DNA of 54,219 nt from CAYLRY01 sp964386535 (GTDB lineage: Bacteria > Chloroflexota > Dehalococcoidia > Dehalococcoidales > UBA3254). Shown piece by piece: positions 9,071-18,482 of the stretch (the first letter of the stretch is position 1; each line of letters begins with the position of its first letter). The notes beneath the pieces were generated by a model. The model worked only from the letters and a program-made list of their open reading frames with translations. It was not told where the DNA came from and ran no database searches. Position numbers and translations under genes: made by a program. The stretch covers positions 1 through 54,219 of the forward strand of contig CAYLRY010000016.1 in NCBI GenBank assembly GCA_964386535.1. The letters run 5' to 3'.

Positions 9071-10498
9071 CTATTTATTAGCAATTTCTTTACGGAGGTA
9101 GGCACAGTATATCACCAGGCCCAGAACCATCCAGGTTAGTCCCACCCAGCGGCTGAAAGGCTGAGAAATAATAATGATTATCCAAATAATCAATGTAATA
9201 AATAATCCTAAGATCGCTGTGATGGGCAACTGGTAATCCATGATCCTGAGATTCCATTTGAGCTTGAAAGGTCGAAATTGGTCCGGTTTTCTGATACGGA
9301 GGCTTATTATTGAAGCATGAGAGAACATAAAAGCCAGCAAAGAACCAAAAGCATAAAGGGCTCCAATATTTTCAAAAATAGCAGGTGAAAAGAAGCCGGG
9401 CACTAAAATGAGCATGCCGGTAGCTCCGTATAAAAGGATGGCAATATAGGGGGTATGGAAAATTCGGTGTACTTGGCTGAATGCTTTCGGAGCCAGTCCT
9501 CTTTGACCCAGTGAATAAGATAAGCGTGAGATCCCTATTATTCCGGCGTTGGTAGCTATTAATAAGATAGTTCCAGCCAGAATGCCGATAAGGGGTTTCA
9601 AGATTTCTGCCAGCCAGTGAATGGGAATATTAGCGGCAATACCCGCAATAGGATCGCGAGCCCATTCATTGCCCAGTTGTTGTGGAGTTATAGCTAAAAA
9701 TGATACCAGAGAAATCCCAGCAAAAATGGCTAAAACAGCAAATATCATTAGAATTATGGCTCTGGGTACTCGTTTTTCTGGAAGTCTGGTTTCTTCAGCC
9801 ATTTGCGAAGCGGTTTCAATCCCCGTATAAGCAATAGAAGCCATGGCTATTCCTAAAATCAGGTTATTGGTTGACGGCCAATTATCCACGATACGGCTAA
9901 CCAGTAAGGGTGGATTGTGTAAAATAATAAAGCCAATGAGTATGAGTGTTATCTGTGTTGCAATGTCAAGGACCGCTACTGCAATATTGATTATTGAAGT
10001 CTCTCGAACACCGATAATATTCACCAGTATAAGCAGGAATAAGATCCCCATTGATACGGCAGTGCTGATGACGTTTGAATCTTTAAGTGGTTCCCAAAAT
10101 AACCCTAAATAAGGCGGAATAGTAAAAGCGGAGATTGATATAGTAGCAATATAGCTCAGTAACAGCGCCCAACCGGCTATAAAACCGGCCCCCCGGTTAA
10201 ACGCATTGAGTGCAAAACTGGCAGAACCGCCTGCTTCCGGAAACATGGCAGTCCCTTCCGCATAAGTTAAAGCGGTAAAAACAAATAATATGCCGGCGAT
10301 TCCAAGAGCAACAGGTGTGGCGCCAACGGCTACCAGCGCCACGATACCCAGTGCATAATAAATAGATGAACCTACGTTCCCATATCCGGCGCTGAATACG
10401 GCGGCTACACCGAGCACCCTTCTCAAACGGTAGCTTCGGATGCGGCGCGGGTGAATGATTCGATCACCGGGCTTATGTTTCCAACCTGAATCAATCAT
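9071..10498 (-). CDS. APC-superfamily amino acid/polyamine permease
   Basis: The 475-residue protein is an APC transporter with about 12 predicted membrane helices. The first helix region contains VFSAGYGNVGSSIYYALG, the family's unwound substrate/ion-binding segment. The long helix 6 region contains GIAMASIAYTGIETASQMAEE, the typical FxxYxGxE signature. The substrate is not predictable. The gene is the first of a minus-strand run with usp and two RCK genes, a set consistent with a cation- or nucleotide-regulated transporter. Confidence 0.88.
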   Translation of the reverse strand: MIDSGWKHKPGDRIIHPRRIRSYRLRRVLGVAAVFSAGYGNVGSSIYYALGIVALVAVGATPVALGIAGILFVFTALTYAEGTAMFPEAGGSASFALNAFNRGAGFIAGWALLLSYIATISISAFTIPPYLGLFWEPLKDSNVISTAVSMGILFLLILVNIIGVRETSIINIAVAVLDIATQITLILIGFIILHNPPLLVSRIVDNWPSTNNLILGIAMASIAYTGIETASQMAEETRLPEKRVPRAIILMIFAVLAIFAGISLVSFLAITPQQLGNEWARDPIAGIAANIPIHWLAEILKPLIGILAGTILLIATNAGIIGISRLSYSLGQRGLAPKAFSQVHRIFHTPYIAILLYGATGMLILVPGFFSPAIFENIGALYAFGSLLAFMFSHASIISLRIRKPDQFRPFKLKWNLRIMDYQLPITAILGLFITLIIWIIIIISQPFSRWVGLTWMVLGLVIYCAYLRKEIANK

Positions 10499-10605
10499 TG
10501 AAAAATATCAAAATTAACCCTGATATTCAGCCGCAGTATTCTAAGCCCTTTATTAATTAATGTCAATCTAAAAAAAGCGCAATAATCATTTCAAGCGGTT
10601 CTGTG

Positions 10606-12003
10606 CTATTTCCTGAGGAATCTATCTATATCCGCAGCCGCCCTGCGTCCAGCTCCCATTGCGCTGATCACCGTAGCTGACCCTGTAACAATATCTCCTC
10701 CAGCCCAAACCTTCTCTTTCAGAGTAATTCCATTTTGTTCATTGGCAATTACCGTACCATGTTTGGATACAGGTAAATCCTGTGTAGTAGCAGCAATCAG
10801 CGGATTGGGTGTCGTTCCGACAGCTACAACAACCACATCCACTTCTAACAAAAATTCAGAACCGGGTTTAATGATAGGACGGCGGCGACCGCTTTCATCA
10901 GGCTCTCCCAGTGTCACGGTTAAACATTCTATACTTTTAACCCAACCTCTTTCATCCCCGATGAACTGTTTTGGGTAGGTTAATACCTTGAAAATAATCC
11001 CTTCTTCTTTGGCATTTTCCATCTCTTCACGTCGGGCGGGCATTTCGTTTTCGGTCCTGCGGTATACGATATATACCCTTTCTGCTCCCATCCGCAGTGC
11101 ACAGCGAGCAGAATCCATCGCCACATTGCCACCGCCGATAACCGCTACGTTTTTTCCTTTCTTAACTGGAGTATCATATTCGGGGAATTTATAGGCATGC
11201 ATTAAATTAATTCTAGTCAAATATTCGTTAGAAGAGTATATACCATTCAAATTCTCTCCGGGAATATTCATGAAAGTTGGGAGTCCAGCTCCAGTACCTA
11301 AAAAAACAGCTTGGTAACCATTATTTAACAGATCATCCACGGTTTTTAGCTTTCCTATTAAAGAATCCAGCTTTATCTCAACGCCCAGAGAAGTTATATA
11401 TTCCACCTCACTGCGGACGATCTTTTTGGGTAACCTGAATTCAGGTATGCCGTACATTAAAACGCCTCCGGCTACATGTAATGCTTCAAAAATAGTTACC
11501 TGATGACCCATTTTAGCCAGATCAGCAGCAGCAGCCAGACCGGCGGGGCCGGAACCTACTACCGCCACCCGTTTTCCTGTAAAGGCAGGTATTTGGGGGA
11601 CATTAACTAACTGATTTTTATGCGCAGCCTCCCAATCAGCCACAAACCGTTCAAGTCGCCCGATAGCTATAGGAGCCTCCTGCCTATTTAATGTACAGGT
11701 AAATTCACATTGGGATTCCTGGGGACACACGCGGCCGCAAATGCCCGGCAGAGAATTTTTATTTTTTAATATTTTAACAGCTTCCGGCAGATCACCCTGG
11801 GAAATAGCTTGGATAAATTCCGGAATATCTACTTCTACCGGACAGCCCAGGGTACAATTTCTTTTTTTGCATTGTATACAACGTCCTGCTTCAGCCTGAG
11901 CTTGTTCCAGTGTATATCCTAAAGCCACCTCATCAAAATTATGTGCTCTGATAACGGGATCCTGACGGAGCATCTGTACACGGTTCAAATTGAGTTTCGG
12001 CAT
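10606..12003 (-). CDS. nfnB: NfnB-type (GltA-like) NADPH/ferredoxin oxidoreductase large subunit
   Basis: The 465-residue product matches the NfnB/GltD-like family. An N-terminal domain carries two [4Fe-4S] sets (C42, C45, C50, C54 and C89, C93, C99, C103). It is followed by an FAD site (VAVVGSGPAGLAAAADL, about 144-160), an NADPH site (VAVIGGGNVAMDSARCA, about 288-304) and a closing FAD motif near GGDIVTGSAT. I place the start at 12003, where an AAGGGGA site precedes ATG; the frame extends 23 codons upstream without support. With NfnA it forms the electron-bifurcating transhydrogenase that couples NADH and ferredoxin to NADP+. On its own it could also act as a glutamate synthase small subunit, relevant to the split GltB genes near 38-44 kb. 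Confidence 0.9.
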   Translation of the reverse strand: MPKLNLNRVQMLRQDPVIRAHNFDEVALGYTLEQAQAEAGRCIQCKKRNCTLGCPVEVDIPEFIQAISQGDLPEAVKILKNKNSLPGICGRVCPQESQCEFTCTLNRQEAPIAIGRLERFVADWEAAHKNQLVNVPQIPAFTGKRVAVVGSGPAGLAAAADLAKMGHQVTIFEALHVAGGVLMYGIPEFRLPKKIVRSEVEYITSLGVEIKLDSLIGKLKTVDDLLNNGYQAVFLGTGAGLPTFMNIPGENLNGIYSSNEYLTRINLMHAYKFPEYDTPVKKGKNVAVIGGGNVAMDSARCALRMGAERVYIVYRRTENEMPARREEMENAKEEGIIFKVLTYPKQFIGDERGWVKSIECLTVTLGEPDESGRRRPIIKPGSEFLLEVDVVVVAVGTTPNPLIAATTQDLPVSKHGTVIANEQNGITLKEKVWAGGDIVTGSATVISAMGAGRRAAADIDRFLRK

Positions 12004-12016
12004 TATTTTCCCCTTT

Positions 12017-12850
12017 TTATTGTTGGCATCTGCATTTCCAGTATTCCATTGAAAGCTGCTCTTCTTCAGCATATGCCTTCGATCGAATAGTTAATAAATT
12101 CCAATCAACTTGATGTCCATCAAACTCGGGCCCATCCACACAGGCAAAACGTGTAATGCCTCCGATAGATACCCGGCAACAGCCGCACATTCCGGTACCG
12201 TCTACCATGATAGGATTTAAGCTTACAATCGTTGATATTCCATAAGGTTGCGTTACAAGAGAACAAAATTTCATCATTACTACCGGTCCGACGGCTATCA
12301 CTTTATCAACCTTCTCGTCAGATGTCAGTAACTCCTTCAATGGTTCAGTAACCAGACCTTTGCGACCATACGAACCGTCATCGGTTGTTACAATTAGTTG
12401 GTCACTAAACTGGCGTAGTCTATCTTCCCAGAATAAAAGGCTTTTATTGCGCGCTCCCATTATAGAGATAACTTTATTGCCGGCTTGTTTTAGACCTCTG
12501 GCGATAGGAGTAATGGGAGCTACTCCTACTCCTCCTCCCACACAAACCACAGTTCCAAATACGTTAATGTGAGTAGGCAATCCCAGAGGACCTATGAAGT
12601 TCATTATTGTATCTCCGGCGTTTAGACGTGCCAGCCGGCAGGTTGTTGCGCCAACTTCCATAAATATTATGGTGACTGAGCCCTCGTTAGCGTCCCAATC
12701 AGCAAAGGTAAGAGGAATACGCTCTCCTTTTTCATCTATTCTTATAATCACAAACTGTCCAGGTTGAATCTTGGCAGCTACTTCAGGAGCGTATATTTTA
12801 AAAAGATGTATATTCCTGGTAAGATCTTCACGAGCAAGAATTTTAAACAA
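12017..12850 (-). CDS. nfnA: NfnA-type ferredoxin-NADP+ reductase small subunit
   Basis: The 277-residue protein is a ferredoxin-NADP+ reductase-like subunit. The FAD-binding barrel contains RIPLTFADWD (about 43-52), the NAD(H) domain contains CVGGGVGVAPITPIARGL (about 102-119), and the C-terminus carries the [2Fe-2S] ligands in GMCGCC and FACVDGPEF. This matches NfnA and the PyrK/sulfide dehydrogenase group. The TTG start has an AGGAGG site 8 nt upstream. nfnB follows 13 nt after the stop, giving a standard nfnAB operon. Confidence 0.9.
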   Translation of the reverse strand: MFKILAREDLTRNIHLFKIYAPEVAAKIQPGQFVIIRIDEKGERIPLTFADWDANEGSVTIIFMEVGATTCRLARLNAGDTIMNFIGPLGLPTHINVFGTVVCVGGGVGVAPITPIARGLKQAGNKVISIMGARNKSLLFWEDRLRQFSDQLIVTTDDGSYGRKGLVTEPLKELLTSDEKVDKVIAVGPVVMMKFCSLVTQPYGISTIVSLNPIMVDGTGMCGCCRVSIGGITRFACVDGPEFDGHQVDWNLLTIRSKAYAEEEQLSMEYWKCRCQQ

Positions 12851-13221
12851 AGGCTTTTGCCTCCTCTGATTTTGTTCTCCTTAATTACATAGTTCGCCTT
12901 CAGAAATTAATCAGGATTGTTTTTCCCTGGATATGAGGAAAAGTTTTGGATGATCTGGTTGACATAATAGAAAATGTCACATTTTTTTCAGGTATAATTT
13001 AGCATGATTATACACCATATCTCAAATACATATAAGGTTAATGCTGAAATTTACCTTTCGTATTGGTAAGTATTGACTATAAATAGTTGCCATATCATGT
13101 TTAAAAGGATTAAAATACTAAGAAATTGAGCGTCGATCGGGTTCAAATGAATCACCTAAAACACAAAATCCCGCTTAAACGAACCAAGGTCAAATTAAAT
13201 ACGCTTTTGTGAGGGATATTA
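12851..13221. other. Divergent intergenic region between nfnA and remA
   Basis: This 371-nt region separates two outward-facing genes and must hold both promoters. A short inverted repeat (TGACAT and ATGTCA arms, 12960-12965 and 12974-12979) and a TATAAT hexamer at 12993-12998 are visible. The nearest TTGACA lies 28 nt before that TATAAT, too far to pair with it. A 21-codon frame at 13147-13212 (basic peptide) ends just before the remA ribosome binding site. I see no convincing gene or RNA element here. Confidence 0.5.
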
Positions 13222-13503
13222 ATGTCAATCGAACTGGTGCACGTAGGGTTTGATAACTTCCTGGCAGTTAACAGGATTATTGCTATTGCTTCGCCAACTT
13301 CTACTAACATAAAACGCGCCATCAAGGAAGCAACAGCAAAGGGTGTACTTATTGACATGACTCATGGACGGAAAACCCGCGCTGCCATATTTACGGATAA
13401 CGGTCACATCTTTCTGACATCACGGGCGCCTGAAATAATTGCTGGAAGATTACAGGTCAGCCATGTGGGTTCAGTATTGAAGCCAGAACAGGAAGATGAA
13501 TAG
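13222..13503 (+). CDS. remA: RemA/DUF370 family protein
   Basis: The 93-residue protein is a RemA-like (DUF370) small protein. The segments LVHVGFDNFLAVNRIIAIASP, KGVLIDMTHGRKTRAAIFTDNGHIFLT and the arginine-rich middle match the family. In Bacillus RemA is a DNA-binding activator of matrix genes that forms a ring. The ATG has a GAGGG site 7 nt upstream. It overlaps gmk by 8 nt, the same linkage seen in many bacteria. It is the only possible DNA-binding regulator in the window. A link to the operators described further on is not supported. Confidence 0.9.
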   Translation: MSIELVHVGFDNFLAVNRIIAIASPTSTNIKRAIKEATAKGVLIDMTHGRKTRAAIFTDNGHIFLTSRAPEIIAGRLQVSHVGSVLKPEQEDE

Positions 13504-14122
13504 TATTAATTCCACCTGTTATTTACACCAGCCGAGCGCCCTGGTAATTGTAATTTCTGGTCCTTCAGGAGTAGGAAAAGATGCTATTCTAAACCGCTTG
13601 AAGGAGCAAAATTATCCCTGTGAATTTATTACTACAATGACCACACGCCAGCAAAGAGCAAACGAAAAAAACAAAGTTGATTATAATTTTGTAACAATTG
13701 AAGAATTCAGGGAATTATTGAATAATAAAGGACTTCTGGAATGGGCTCAAGTATATGGGAATCTATATGGCGTTCCCAAACAACCGGTTAAAGACGCTTT
13801 GGCTGCTGGCAAAGATGTTATTATTAAAGTAGATGTACAGGGAGCAGCCAGCATCAGGCAAATTATCCCGGAGGCTATTTTCATATTTATCGCTCCACCA
13901 TCTTTGGAAGAATTATCAAAAAGACTTCTAAGAAGGAGTTCTGAAAACGCTTCTGTTCAATCATCCCGGCTCAAGGCCGCAGAGGAAGAAATGCGGCAAT
14001 CAAAACAATTTGACTATATAGTTTACAATCAGAATAACAAAATTGAGCACGCTGTAAGACAAATTCAGGCAATTATCACCGCAGAAAAATGCAGGGTAAA
14101 TCCCAGGAAAATCAACTTGTAA
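13496..14122 (+). CDS. gmk: Guanylate kinase
   Basis: The 208-residue protein is guanylate kinase (GMP + ATP to GDP + ADP). It has the P-loop SGPSGVGKD near residues 21-29, the GMP-binding TTMTTRQQRANEKNKVDY region (about 46-63) and the LEWAQVYGNLYGVPK segment (about 82-96). The P-loop ends in Lys-Asp rather than the usual Lys-Ser/Thr, a variation I recall in some Chloroflexota but cannot verify here. The start overlaps remA by 8 nt and has no separate strong ribosome binding site, suggesting translational coupling. mutS follows after 14 nt. Confidence 0.93.
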   Translation: MNSINSTCYLHQPSALVIVISGPSGVGKDAILNRLKEQNYPCEFITTMTTRQQRANEKNKVDYNFVTIEEFRELLNNKGLLEWAQVYGNLYGVPKQPVKDALAAGKDVIIKVDVQGAASIRQIIPEAIFIFIAPPSLEELSKRLLRRSSENASVQSSRLKAAEEEMRQSKQFDYIVYNQNNKIEHAVRQIQAIITAEKCRVNPRKINL

Positions 14123-14136
14123 CCCGAAAAATATAA

Positions 14137-16725
14137 ATGGCAGAGAATATTACCCCTATCAGGCAACAATACCTCAGAATCAAACGGCAGTATCCACAAG
14201 TTATTGTATTTTTCCGGTTGGGTGATTTCTACGAGACTTTTGATGAAGATGCCAGAATCACATCCCGTGAATTGGAAATTGTACTTACTTCACGTGGTAT
14301 GGGTAAAGGTAATGAAATACCGATGGCTGGCATTCCTTATCATGCAGTAGATAATTACCTGGCCAAACTAATCAATCGAGGCTATAAAGTCGCCATTTGC
14401 GAGCAAGTAACCAGACCGGGAGAAACTAAAGGTCTTGTCCAGCGTGAAGTAGTGCGATTAGTCACTCCGGGAACTGTTATCGAGCCAGGATTATTGGACA
14501 GTAAAACCAATAATTTTCTGGTTAGTCTGGTTATTGAAGGTGAACAGGCGGGCTTAGCTTATGTTGACATAACTACAGGAGAGTTCGCCGCTACTCAGAC
14601 GACACTACAGCGAGTTTCCAGTGAGGTAGAAAGACTGCGACCGACGGAAATAATCCTCGCCGAAAGCCAGGATCCCAGTTTGGTAAAATTGTCTGCGCAG
14701 GTAACTCGCCTGCCGGACTCTGATTTTGAATTAGAAGGTTCGACTTCGATATTGCTCAAGCACTTTAAAGCAGCCACCCTAGATGGTTACGGATGCAGCC
14801 ATCTACCACTAGCCATCAGGGCAGCCGGTAGCATACTGAATTATCTTCAGGAAACCCAGAAAGGGTCTCTAGGACTGTTAAACAGATTTTCCACTTATTC
14901 TCCGGAATCATACATGGCATTGGATATCCAGACACAGAATAACCTCGAAATGTTTAGGAGCAGCCGTTCCGGAAAAACCGAAGGATCGTTGCTTTCTATA
15001 ATTGATATGACACGGACACCCATGGGTGCCCGTCAGTTAAGAAAATGGCTGGGTCAACCGTTGTTGGATATTCTTGAAATACAAAACCGCCTTGATGCAG
15101 TGGAATGGTTTTTTAGTGAAAATTTGTTACGCCTTCAAATTACTAAACTCCTTACCGGGATTCCGGATATGGAAAGACTTATCAACCGGATTCGCAGCAA
15201 TATTGCCAGTCCACGTGAAATTATTGCCTTAAAAAAGGGGTTGGAGAATATTCCTCCTCTTAAAGCGTTATTGGATAACAGCCCCTTAGAAGATCTGAAA
15301 GAAGGTCTAAAAGAGCATCCGGACATTATTGAATTGATAAACAAGTCACTGGTAGAACAGCCTCCCTCAAGTCTGGATGAAGGTGGAGTGATAAAACCCG
15401 GATTCTCACCTGAGCTTGACGAAATACGCGATAAAGCAGCCAATGTCAAAAAATATCTGGTGAATCTGGAACGGCAGGAACGAGAACGCACCGGCATTAA
15501 AACCCTTAAAGTGGGCTATAACCGGGTTTTTGGATATTATATCGAAGTTACCAATTCCAGCCTGTCTCTGATCCCCCAGGATTATATTCGTAAACAGACC
15601 CTGGTAGGCGGTGAAAGATTTTTTACTCCGGAGTTAAAAGAGTTTGAGTCTCAGATACTTCACGCTCAGGAAAGGATCACTCAACTGGAAGAGGAAATTT
15701 TCCACTGGATCAACGGACAACTGGCAGCCGCAGGTGAAAACATCCTGTCATTGACACGCAAGCTGGCCGATATCGATGTGTTTTCCAGCCTGGCAGAGGT
15801 AGCCGTGAGGTATAATTATATTCGGCCGGTTTTAAATGAAGGGAGCTTAATCGATATAAAGGAAGGGCGCCACCCGGTAGTCGAACGCAGTCTACCGGAG
15901 AATACCTTTATTCCTAATGACACTCATCTTTCCAACCAGGATGCCCAGTTAATAATCCTCACAGGTCCCAATATGTCAGGCAAATCCACTTACCTCAGGC
16001 AAGTAGCGTTAATAGTACTGATGGCTCAGATAGGAAGCTTTGTGCCGGCTGCCAGCGCTACTATCGGTTTGGTCGACCGTATATTCACACGTATCGGAGC
16101 AGGTGAGGACCTGGCAGCCGGAAAGTCTACCTTTATGGTAGAAATGACGGAGACAGCCAATATTCTGAACAATGCTACCTCACGTTCATTGATAATCCTG
16201 GATGAAATAGGAAGGGGCACCAGTACCTATGATGGTCTTTCTATTGCCAGAGCCGTAGCAGAATATATACACAATTACCCCGGACTGGGTGCAAAAACAC
16301 TCTTCGCTACTCATTACCATGAACTGGTTGAACTGGCGAATTACCTGCCCAGAGCCAGGAATTTCAATGTGGCTGTATCGGAGGAAGGTGGAGAGGTAAT
16401 TTTTATACGCAAAATAGTTCCCGGTGGAGTAGATAAGAGCTATGGCATCCATGTTGCCAGGCTGGCAGGATTGCCACGATCAGTTATTAACCGGGCACAT
16501 GAGGTGCTTACTGAACTGGAAAGTTATCATGTTCAATCGCCACCCGGCAAGACCGTTAGGAAAGAACCTAAAAAAATACCACAGATATCCCAGATTTCTT
16601 TTTTTACAGAACCTCCCGCGGTCATCAAAGAACTGGCAAACCTGGATATCAACTCACTGACGCCTCTGGAAGCCCTTAACAGGTTGTATGAACTTCAGCA
16701 AAAAGCTAAAATAAGTCACTCATAA
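14137..16725 (+). CDS. mutS: DNA mismatch repair protein MutS
   Basis: The 862-residue protein is full-length MutS. The N-terminal mismatch-recognition domain carries GDFYETF (the Phe-x-Glu wedge, about residues 31-36). Lever and clamp domains follow, then the ABC ATPase with Walker A TGPNMSGKSTYL (about 609) and Walker B LIILDEIGRGTSTYDG (about 685), and a C-terminal HTH tail. It detects base mismatches with MutL; no mutL gene is in the window. It lies 14 nt after gmk, forming remA-gmk-mutS. The small minus-strand gene at 16741 converges on it. Confidence 0.97.
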   Translation: MAENITPIRQQYLRIKRQYPQVIVFFRLGDFYETFDEDARITSRELEIVLTSRGMGKGNEIPMAGIPYHAVDNYLAKLINRGYKVAICEQVTRPGETKGLVQREVVRLVTPGTVIEPGLLDSKTNNFLVSLVIEGEQAGLAYVDITTGEFAATQTTLQRVSSEVERLRPTEIILAESQDPSLVKLSAQVTRLPDSDFELEGSTSILLKHFKAATLDGYGCSHLPLAIRAAGSILNYLQETQKGSLGLLNRFSTYSPESYMALDIQTQNNLEMFRSSRSGKTEGSLLSIIDMTRTPMGARQLRKWLGQPLLDILEIQNRLDAVEWFFSENLLRLQITKLLTGIPDMERLINRIRSNIASPREIIALKKGLENIPPLKALLDNSPLEDLKEGLKEHPDIIELINKSLVEQPPSSLDEGGVIKPGFSPELDEIRDKAANVKKYLVNLERQERERTGIKTLKVGYNRVFGYYIEVTNSSLSLIPQDYIRKQTLVGGERFFTPELKEFESQILHAQERITQLEEEIFHWINGQLAAAGENILSLTRKLADIDVFSSLAEVAVRYNYIRPVLNEGSLIDIKEGRHPVVERSLPENTFIPNDTHLSNQDAQLIILTGPNMSGKSTYLRQVALIVLMAQIGSFVPAASATIGLVDRIFTRIGAGEDLAAGKSTFMVEMTETANILNNATSRSLIILDEIGRGTSTYDGLSIARAVAEYIHNYPGLGAKTLFATHYHELVELANYLPRARNFNVAVSEEGGEVIFIRKIVPGGVDKSYGIHVARLAGLPRSVINRAHEVLTELESYHVQSPPGKTVRKEPKKIPQISQISFFTEPPAVIKELANLDINSLTPLEALNRLYELQQKAKISHS

Positions 16726-16740
16726 CCCGTGACAACTTAC

Positions 16741-16956
16741 TTACAACTTATCTGTGACAAAAAGTAGGGCTATTATCAGAGCGATCACCCAGATAGCTAA
16801 AAGGATAAAAAAACGAAGATTGGTTTTTTTTCGGTTTCTCTGCGTGCCTAAATTTCTGATCTTGACTTGAGATTTTTTTGAAGAAATTATCCCACCGGCC
16901 GCAGTCCCGGCAGACGTTTTTTGGAGCTTTTTTTTATTTTGGATTTCTTTCGACAT
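16741..16956 (-). CDS. Small single-membrane-helix protein, unknown
   Basis: This 71-residue protein is not recognised. The first 47 residues are very basic (many Lys and Arg), followed by one hydrophobic helix near the C-terminus (about residues 48-67, FFILLAIWVIALIIALLFV) and a DKL tail. That layout suggests a tail-anchored protein with a positive cytoplasmic part. It does not show SecE motifs. A weak AAGAAG site lies about 11 nt before the ATG. It converges with mutS and is divergent from argJ. Whether it is expressed is uncertain. Confidence 0.5.
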   Translation of the reverse strand: MSKEIQNKKKLQKTSAGTAAGGIISSKKSQVKIRNLGTQRNRKKTNLRFFILLAIWVIALIIALLFVTDKL

Positions 16957-17084
16957 TGTACCAAATTCTCTTCTTGAAATATTACCTATATTATATCATT
17001 GTCTTGATGTTTTAATTTTAGGCAATACGTCGGAATTCCAAAGCAAAATTGCTATGTTTGTTGCAGGTGTGGTATATTTTTAAT

Positions 17085-18308
17085 GTGAAAAATGAATTTA
17101 AATTAAATATTATTCCTAATGGTAGTGTCACATCCCCGCCTGGTTTTTCTGCTGGAGCAACCTGTGCCAGAATAAAAAAAACTGAAGGTGCACCTGACTT
17201 GGCTATATTGTATTCTGAAGTACCCTGCCAGGCCGCAGCCGTTTTTACGACCAATATCATCAAAGCCGCACCCGTATTACTTGACCAGCAAAAGCTACAA
17301 AAGAAAGGTCACGCCCAGGTAGTGATTATAAACAGCGGTTGTGCCAACGCCTGTACCGGTAAGCAGGGTATGCAGGATGCAGAAACCACAGCTTATCTGG
17401 CTGGAAGAAAGTTTGGCATATCATCAGATAAAGTAATGGTAGCCAGTACCGGGGTGATCGGCGTCAATTTACCAATGGATAAAATTAAAGAGGGTATTGG
17501 GCGGATTACTCTTTCCAAAACAGGTGGACATGCTTTAACACAGGCTATTATGACAACAGACACACGGCCAAAAGAAATAGCTATTAAGGTTTTTTGCCAT
17601 AATCAGGAATTTACTTTTGGCGGTACTGCTAAAGGTGCCGGTATGATTCATCCTAATATGGCCACTATGCTATGTTTTATTACTACAGATGCATCAGTAG
17701 AAGGTGAATTTCTTCAAACGGCTTTAAGAAAAGCTGTAGATGAATCTTTTAACATGATTTCTGTAGATGGAGATACCAGCACCAATGACACCGTACTTAT
17801 ATTAGCGAACGGTATGGCCGGTAATCCGGTAATCAGACAGGGGAGCGAATATGTTGAAGCTTTTCAGGAAGCTTTAAACCAGATATGTGTATTCCTGGCC
17901 AAAGCTATAGCCGGGGATGGAGAAGGCGCTACCCGTCTTATTGAAGTTAACGTGAACGGGGCAGCCACGTTATCCGATGCCAGACTGGCTGCACGTACTA
18001 TTTCTAATTCCTATCTGGTTAAGTCTGCTGTACACGGTTGTGATCCAAACTGGGGAAGAATCGCAGCAGCCGCTGGAAGAAGCGGTGCGGTAATGATTGA
18101 AGAAAAAACTGATGTTTATATAGGTGATATATGCTTATTTAAATCGGGAAAACCGTTGCCTTTCGACAAAAAACTGGCTTCCGGCCTTTTAAAGTGCGAA
18201 AAGGTGTTAATACGCGTTGATCTAAATATCGGTCAACAGTCCGCCACCGCCTGGGGCTGTGATTTGTCTGAAGAATATGTCAAAATTAACAGCGAATATA
18301 CTACCTAA
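17085..18308 (+). CDS. argJ: Bifunctional ornithine acetyltransferase/N-acetylglutamate synthase
   Basis: The product is ArgJ, which transfers acetyl from N-acetylornithine to glutamate in the cyclic arginine pathway. The autocleavage site is present as KGAGMIHPNMATML, in which the ATML threonine is the nucleophile that begins the beta chain. The NSGCANACTG, GDTSTNDT and C-terminal HGCDPNWGRI motifs are also present. The start is uncertain: the GTG at 17085 gives a family-length protein of 407 residues, while a TTG at 17049 adds twelve hydrophobic residues. Neither has a strong ribosome binding site. It is first in argJ-argB-argD-argG-argH. Confidence 0.95.
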   Translation: MKNEFKLNIIPNGSVTSPPGFSAGATCARIKKTEGAPDLAILYSEVPCQAAAVFTTNIIKAAPVLLDQQKLQKKGHAQVVIINSGCANACTGKQGMQDAETTAYLAGRKFGISSDKVMVASTGVIGVNLPMDKIKEGIGRITLSKTGGHALTQAIMTTDTRPKEIAIKVFCHNQEFTFGGTAKGAGMIHPNMATMLCFITTDASVEGEFLQTALRKAVDESFNMISVDGDTSTNDTVLILANGMAGNPVIRQGSEYVEAFQEALNQICVFLAKAIAGDGEGATRLIEVNVNGAATLSDARLAARTISNSYLVKSAVHGCDPNWGRIAAAAGRSGAVMIEEKTDVYIGDICLFKSGKPLPFDKKLASGLLKCEKVLIRVDLNIGQQSATAWGCDLSEEYVKINSEYTT

Positions 18309-18311
18309 TAC

Positions 18312-18343
18312 AAATTGATTATTAAAGAACGAAAAATCAATTT
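18312..18343 (+). repeat. AT-rich inverted repeat between argJ and argB
   Basis: Arms AAATTGAT (18312-18319) and ATCAATTT (18336-18343) are perfectly complementary around a 16-nt loop. This sits just after the argJ stop codon in the longest gap of the arginine cluster. There is no clean T-run after it, so it could be a weak attenuating hairpin, an operator for an arginine regulator, or chance in AT-rich sequence. Confidence 0.3.
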
Positions 18344-18482
18344 AACCCATAATAGGATAATTATACTTAAATTATATATTAAATAATATCTTATAGCCTG
18401 GATTAAATTGAGTGTTAATCGGTTCGTTCTTAAATGGATGTGCAAAGTAAAGCAGGAAATTATTTTAACGGATCTCAAACAG

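Noticed and set aside
12959..12998. TTGACA and TATAAT as one promoter before remA
   Set aside because: The spacer is 28 nt, too long for a sigma-70-type promoter.
13147..13212. 21-codon leader-like frame before remA
   Set aside because: No ribosome binding site and no pattern of regulatory codons; could be chance.
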